DNA from: Hypomyces perniciosus
Taxonomy: Eukaryota > Ascomycota > Sordariomycetes > Hypocreales > Hypocreaceae
Direction of reading: 5' to 3'
DNA: 64,000 nucleotides
NCBI GenBank assembly: GCA_008477525.1
Contig: SPDT01000003.1
Coordinates: forward strand, 1,674,001 to 1,738,000
This document shows positions 57,628 to 64,000 of this stretch, piece by piece; position 1 is the stretch's first letter, and each line of letters opens with the position of its first letter. The notes under the pieces were generated by a model. That model was not told the origin of the DNA and did not search any database. It saw only the letters and a list, made by a program, of their open reading frames with translations. A program made the position numbers and the translations under genes.

Positions 57628-60600
57628 CTTTATTTTTCAGGATCTGCGTTAAGATCGCGGTTTCTTATATTATTAGTTTCCTTTCTATTATTTTTAAGAT
57701 TGCTGCTAGGCGGTCTAGTATAAGTCTTAACCTAGCTTTAATTAGTAAGAACTTTAAAGTAATATATTTAGTAAACAGGGTATTAAGGTCTAAATTGTCT
57801 TTAATTTTATCCTACTTTTTTTATTTTTAATAAAGACTTTTAATAGGAATAGAACTGTTAAATATAGTATTGTCTATTAAATAGATTTTTACGCCTTTCT
57901 TTTTATATATAGTATTAATTCTAATCTGCTTACGCTTCCGCGCTTTTTTTAAGACTTTTTTTTTATTCCTTTACTTTTTTTTATTCCTTTACTTTTTTTT
58001 ATTCCTTTACTGCTTTCTTTATTGCTATTATTTAATCTTTTAACTTATCAGCTAATAGCAGCTAAATTAAGTCCTCCCTAGTTTACTTTAATAGTCTATA
58101 TAAGACCTCCTCTTTAAAAGTAAGGTAAAGGTTTTCTAAGCTTTTTTCTGCCTTATTAACTTTATATTTAGCTATAAAGTTAATATTTATTTTAGCTTTA
58201 AGTTATATAATGCCTCTATTTTATATTTTTAATAGATACCTCCTGCAGCTAGGGTAATAACTTAAATATTCCTTATTTTATATTTTATATATAAATCCCT
58301 ATTCTTTGGCATATAATTAAATGTTAGCTGTGCAGCTTAAATAAATGGTATCTTAAGGATAAATGGCATTAAACCTTTATCTGGCGCAATATAGAATCTG
58401 GCTGCTATCTATGCATTGCCTATATATACCTAAATAATAGTTTTACTGGATATATTTACTTACCTGTTATTAAATGCAGTATTAACTGTTTAGTAAAGGT
58501 ATACTTTTAAACTATACTTTATAGCTAGTTAATTAAAAATAATATTTCCCTTTAACTTTAAGTCTATAAGTACCTCGATAAATATACTATTAGGCTATTT
58601 TAGCTGTATTTATATCTATAGTAGGTTTTATAAGTAGCAGAGAATCTTTCCTACTTAAATAGTATAAATCCAGGTTACTGATTCCTGTATTTAGTTTACT
58701 TTACAGTTAATAGCTATATTTAGTTATTTTAGTTTATAAAAATATACTTCTAATAGCAGCGATATATCTAAGGTTTTAAGATTAAATAGTCTTTTATTTT
58801 ATATTACCCCTATCTTTATATTTTGTCTAGTAAGGGGTTTAAAATATTAATTTTATAGCAGCTAAATAGCTTGTATAGTTAGCTTTAAATACGCAATTAC
58901 TGCATTTAGTCTCTTTAATAGGTCTTTTTTAAAAGGGTGCCTATATATAGAGATAAAGGTTATTTATTGTAAAGTGGGTTTAGGTGTAGTTAAGTTAGCT
59001 TTTCTGTAAAATTATATTTTGGTAATCTTTTGCGATTTTGCGATTAAGTCTGTTCCTAAGGTATTAGTAAGCTTTGGGATAGTATTTAATAAAGTGCTAG
59101 TTTTAAGTTTAATTGTATTATCTATAATCGCTGCTTAAATTATGAATTTAGCTTTTTCTGCCTTTAATAATTCCTCCCTATTCTTAGCGCCTTTAATTCT
59201 GTTTTCTTTAATGCGTTACAGTCTGGCAGGTATAGTCTTTATAGTTATAGGTATTAGGTCTAAAAGCGGTTAATCTTTCTTAATTAGTTTTTTAGCTGCA
59301 GGTAATAACGGTTCTTTATTAAGTTCTTTATTTAGTTTATTAATTATTTAAATACACTTTTGCCCTTTACTGATTATAGGGTTATTAAAAAAAGTATAAT
59401 TAAATAGTTTTTTATTAAAGCTAATTTAATTATATTTATTTAAGGACTTTTTTAAGGATATTGTTTTAGCTAGGTTTATAAAGAATTTCTTAATACTTTA
59501 TATTTATATAATATCCTCTTTACTAGGCATTATTTAATCTATATTTATAAAGTATATAATATTTATTATTAAACCTTTTTTAAGGATTATATTTGATTTT
59601 TGCAGTATTTGGATCTTAAATATCTCCCTATACTTTAGTTTTTTATAGATAATATTAAAAAGTTTATTTTTATAAAGATTTGCCTTTTAGTTAAAAAAAC
59701 TAAGTTCTTTTTTTATATGTATTAGGCTTAGCGATACTTTATTCTAAGGTTTAAATGATTTTACTTAAAGTGTTAATATTTTTTATATATAGGTCCTAAT
59801 AGTTATAACTGCTGTAATAAGGCGGGGAGGGATTGGCGCTTTCTGCGGGCCTATTTAAGCTATTTATACTGCTAGGTTATATATTATAAACCTATAGTCT
59901 TTATTATAGGCTAACTTAATGCAGTTTTAGGGGTAGTGGCTTTTATTTATATAATATTAATAATATTTAATATTGTTAAGTGCCTTTAAGTAATTGATAA
60001 GGAAGGTATTAGGTATATTATTATATAGAGGGTTTATTATATTAACTTTATTAATTGCGATTAATGAAATAAAGGACTTTTAGGCTTATAGATTACTGCT
60101 GGTAGTTATATAATATTATTCCCTTTCTTTAAGATAGAGTATCTTTTCTTTCTTTTAAAGGAGCTAAATAGCTAGTTTATTAATTTTTTTAGTTAAAGCC
60201 TTTATTTAATCTTTAAGTAGCGAGGCTATAGCTAGCTCTATGAATTTAAGCTTCTATCCCTTTTATTCTTTTATAACTAGGCTTAATTTTAACAGAGGAA
60301 TTAGATATAACTCTGGTCTTGAAAGGTGTCTTAATGAACTCTTAAGAATAGGCTTTTTAAATATTGAGTTTAGCGAGCGTTCTGTTATAGAAGAGTGTTT
60401 AGACTTTAATGTATATTAATTTCTCGAAATAGTTAATTTCTTTAATCTCTTTAAAGGCTATTACTAGTTAAAGTAGCTTTAATAGTATTGCTTTAGCAAT
60501 ATTATAGGAATATAGCATTACTGTCCTTTAATTTTTCTTATTAAGTTTCTAATAAAGGTATTAATACTAAAGTAGTTAATCTATTATAGGCTGTATTTTA

Positions 60601-60977
60601 ATAGGCTTATAGTGGTAAAGATTTCAGAGCTGCGCTGTATATAATTCTGATCGCTCTTTATTATACTGTTTATAATACTATATAAGCTCTTTCTTAACTT
60701 TATTTTAACTGGTATTCTCTTTAATAAAGATTTAGACTGTTTTCTATTCTTTTAATTTTATAAATAGTTCTAGGCACCTCCTTTAATCCTTAATTAAAAT
60801 CCCTTAATCTTTTATTTCTTATTTATAACTTTTTAAGAACTAAAATATATTCTTACTATTAAACTTACTTATAAGATTAGTCCCTATTAGTGGCTTTATA
60901 CTTTAGATATTTTTAAAAGCCTAAGTTAAAAAAAAGAACTTTTAAAAGGGTAATTTCTTATTTCCTGGTAAGGAACT
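57628..60977 (-). mobile_element. Degraded retroelement with retropepsin-like protease region
   Basis: The plus strand gives no sense, but the minus strand at about 58590-58290 reads LIDLKLKGNIIFN, then YLYQTVNTAFNNRQVNISS, then YIGNAQIAARFYIAP and ILKIPFI. This is the order of a retropepsin domain of gypsy polyproteins (LIDSGA..NFI...ILG.PWL), with the active-site DSG lost. Upstream on the minus strand (to about 60900) a long Lys/Gln-rich Gag-like region is discernible but not recognisable by family. Three tandem 18-bp TTTTTATTCCTTTACTTT units lie at about 57956-58012. It may be the 5' part of the same element whose integrase lies at 49025-50713, split by the copia; the missing RT region argues for an additional deletion. 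Confidence 0.45.
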
Positions 60978-63900
60978 TGTTGAAATACAGCCAATAAGTT
61001 GCAAAATATGCCTTGCTTTTAGCGAAGGCGTCTTCACTTTTACAGTTTGGTTTAACAGGTTATAAGCCTGGGAGAGTTTTCCTTGGGTCTCTATTAGTGG
61101 ATTTTTCTAGTAGTTACAGCACTTCCCCTAACGCTACTATAGCACTTATAGCAGGTTTTTATAGTACTTATCCTAGTATTTACAGCACTTATAGCGGGTT
61201 TTTATAGTGCTTATCCTAGTGCTTATATTAGCACTTTTAGGATTTTTGGCTATCTAAAGCTATTCCTAGGCTTCTACTGTAAATACTGTTGCAGTTATAG
61301 TAGTACTATTACTATTTTCACTATTCTTAGTGATTAATATATACTATATAGTATATTCCCTATTTTTATAGGATATAGGTCTAACATTAGCAGTATAAGT
61401 CGACCTATTAAGGGTCTTAGCAGCCCTGTTTCCTTAATTAAGGATAATAGCTCTCCCCAGCAGCAAAGGGATCTATTTATTTAGGTGCAGAATATAGAAC
61501 AAGAGCTTTAGGCATAGAGGGCTTTTACTAAGACAGTTAAGGTATAGTTAAAGGGTTAGAATAACACTATAACTCAGTTATCTAATACTTTAGCTAGCCT
61601 AGCTGCTGCTATATTAGGGCTTTAATAACAGGCTATTAGTCTAATATAAGTTGATCCTATAGCCCCTATTTCAGTGCCGATACAAGCTCCTACTCTTATT
61701 CCTATACCAATCCAGGTTCCATTTTCATCTATTCCTTAACCCCAAAATACTATTTCTACTTTAAATAGTAGTTTTATTAAAGAGGCATTAAAAAAGGTCT
61801 ATAGTTTTCCAGAAAGCTATAAGCTAGTAGGCCCTAATAACTTTAATTAGTGGAAATAGTCCTTAAGTATTATACTAAAGGCTATAGATTACTATACCTT
61901 TATAGAAAATCCTATAGTTGCTGATTCCTTATCTAATTTAGAACAGGCCCTATTATTTATACTAATTAGGGATAGTTTAACAGCTATTCCTGCTGCATTT
62001 ATTGCTTGGATTTAAAGCCTAAAAGAAGCATTTTTAGCATTAAAAAGACAATATAGTTACTTTAATACTTTATAAAGAGATTCCCTTTATAGGGAATTTT
62101 ACTTATTAAATTATAGTAATTATAAAGGATCTTTAGCTAAATTTAATACTACTTTTAACTGTTTATTAGTTAAGCTAGCTATTTTAAAGGTTAATATTAA
62201 TATACTAGACCAAGTAAACTAATATTTAAATTCCCTAGAAAAGACTTATCTTTAGTGGGCTAAAAGAATTAAAGGAACTATTAGATCTAGCAAAGCTATT
62301 AGGCAATCTACTAAAGGTTTTAATATTCAGTTTCTTATAGCAGATATATTAGAAGAAACTAGGAATCTATCTTCTACTGTATATAAAGTTAATAAGGCCT
62401 CAGGGCCTTCCAAATCCCCCAATTAAAAGCTAACTTTTAATTCCTAAAAAAGGAAGGGAAATTAAAAGAATCAAGGAAATCAAAAGAACTAAAAGCAAAC
62501 TATAGAAGATACTGCTTTTGCTAGCATATATCATCTAGCTACTAGGGAGTATAGCTCAGAAAAGCTATCAAAAGAGTCTTCTACTAAATCTATTAGCAGT
62601 TTAGATAGTAATCGAGATTTTCTATATACTTTAAACGCTAAAAAAGGAAAAAAGTCTTTTAATCCTTTTAAGCCTTTTAAATCTTCTAAAAAACCTAAAC
62701 CCCCTAGACTTTCTATTTAAGATAGTCTATTATATGATACTGGATCTACAGTTTATATAGTTAATTCTAGGAAATAGTTTATAGACTATAGACCTAATAA
62801 TAGGGACCTAGGTATTGTCTATACTGGCGGGGGCTCTGTTACCCTTAAGGGAATAGGTACAGCCACTTTTAATATCCTTAATAAAGATAATAACTATAAA
62901 AAGATAAAATTATTAAATACCTTTTATTGCCTACAGCTAAATATAAACCTTATAAGTGGTTTAAGGTATTACTAAGCTAGAGGATATATACAGTATAATA
63001 CTCTTTTTACAAAAACTATATAGCCAATAAGGCTGCTAAATCCCTTAAAAAATGGTTTTTTTTCTTTACAATTAAAGGATATACTACACTATATAGCTAT
63101 ATAAATATTTATAGAGCTTATAGCTCTATACAGGTTTAAATTCCTGCTATTAGCGAGGAAAAAGCTTGGGAATATATTGCTATTCCAGAAGCAACAGCTT
63201 CAAAAAAACAATTAATTAGATCTAGTCCCAGGCTTATAAAGAAGAATAATCCTAAGGGAAAGGATTTCTTTGAACTCCCTGAAACCCTAGGCTAAGTGGA
63301 GGAAGAGGGGCTTTGTATGCCCCTATTGCCTAAGGAAATAAGGGGGAATAAGCCTATAGAGGATACCCTTATAGAGGAAAGGCTCTATATGCCTAGGGAA
63401 TCCTCTATTACTAAAGATCTAGAAGTTATTAAGCTATCTGAACCAGAGGGAGAGACTATTACTAGTCCTAGCTACAAGCTGCTAAAGCTAGCCCTTTTAT
63501 AGCATAAAAGACTAGGTTATATTAGCTTAAGTCTATTAAAGAAGACTGCTAAAATAACTACTGGAATTCCTAACTTTAATTCTATTAAAAAGACTGAATT
63601 CCATTGCCTAATGTATAATAAAGGAAAAGCTATTAAGAGGCTTAATTTAAAGCCAATTCCCGATCCACTAGCCTCTCTAAATCGCCTAAAAGCTAATACT
63701 TTCTCTATAAAGCCAATGCCTTATAATAAAGCCCCTATTAGTCTTTTAATTATCGATAGAAAATTAAGATATAGGTGGCTATTCCTTTTAAGAGATTGTA
63801 ATGGACCTACCCTTTTAGCTACTATATAAGGCTTTATAAATAGCCTGAAAACGCAGTATAACCGGTATCTTAAAGAATTTCATTATAATGGCGGAAAGGA

Positions 63901-64000
63901 AATTAATCAGGAACTTTAGACCTGGTTCTTTTTTTTAAGAATTATATATTCTTATAGCAGCCTTTATATTTATAAATAGAATAGTTTAATAGAATGCTTT
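60978..64000 (+). mobile_element. Second copia element, 5' part, runs off the window
   Basis: A plus-strand relative of the element at 50714-57627. From 61058 on, leader, Gag, protease and integrase start align closely with its reverse complement. A primer-binding site is at 61058-61074. Gag is at about 61400-62500. The protease keeps DTGST at 62736-62750, so the active-site Asp codon survived. At about 63500-63620 is the pre-integrase region (HKRLGYISLSLLK and HCLMYNKGKA), then the integrase core (LSLLIIDRKLRY, about 63740; YNGGKEINQE, about 63885). Many TAG/TAA codons break it. The sequence left of the primer site ends TTTAACA like an LTR end but does not match LTR-1; a unit from TGTTGAAATAC (60978) to 61057 is the best guess for the visible part of its 5' LTR. 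Confidence 0.8.
61058..61074 (+). other. Primer-binding site of the second copia
   Basis: GGTTATAAGCCTGGGAG follows directly after an LTR-like TTTAACA end and matches the site of the minus-strand copia, with one C-to-T change. Complementary to an internal fragment of initiator tRNA-Met. Confidence 0.65.

Overview
The window looks like nuclear DNA of a filamentous ascomycete (Pezizomycotina). Small islands of normal composition carry genes with short introns (66-88 nt, GTATGT or GTAAGT donors, TAG or CAG acceptors). They lie in a sea of extremely AT-rich, stop-riddled retroelement and transposon DNA. Codon changes in the broken elements are mostly C-to-T and G-to-A (CGA to TGA, CAG to TAG, TGG to TAG, GAT to AAT, CCN to TTN), the pattern expected of repeat-induced point mutation (RIP).

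Layout. 1-3553: end of a copia LTR, then the 3' part of a Ty3/gypsy element with its 3' LTR. 3554-7700: low-copy island with an intact-looking cyanovirin-N homology (CVNH) gene and several unrecognised open frames. 7697-21440: two direct copies of a large unclassified repeat, separated by a perfect 8-bp tandem array and a pogo-like transposase relic. 21440-31170: further decayed repeats, then a three-level nest: a Tc1/mariner relic split by a full-length gypsy element, itself carrying a solo copia LTR. 31171-40259: main gene island with two divergent NAD(P)-dependent reductases, a LINE RNase H relic and a GPI-anchored cupredoxin-like gene. 40260-45300: hAT pseudogene and AT-rich DNA. 45300-47700: island with a spliced GFA-domain gene. 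47700-64000: gypsy gag and integrase relics, a full-length copia on the minus strand, a retropepsin-bearing relic and the start of a second copia on the plus strand.

Five intact host genes are supported: CVNH lectin-like protein, extended SDR ketoreductase, NmrA/isoflavone-reductase-like protein, cupredoxin-like surface protein and GFA-domain protein. Only the two reductases form an obvious pair, sharing a ~970 bp divergent promoter. I see no backbone enzyme of a secondary-metabolite cluster, no captain-type recombinase that I recognise, no CRISPR array, no rRNA and no convincing tRNA gene.

Four LTR families recur and are named here: LTR-1 (copia, ~580 bp), LTR-2 (gypsy, 226 bp), LTR-3 (gypsy, ~390-412 bp) and LTR-4 (gypsy-like, start TGTAACGGTC). 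All identities come from reading the sequence without database searches.
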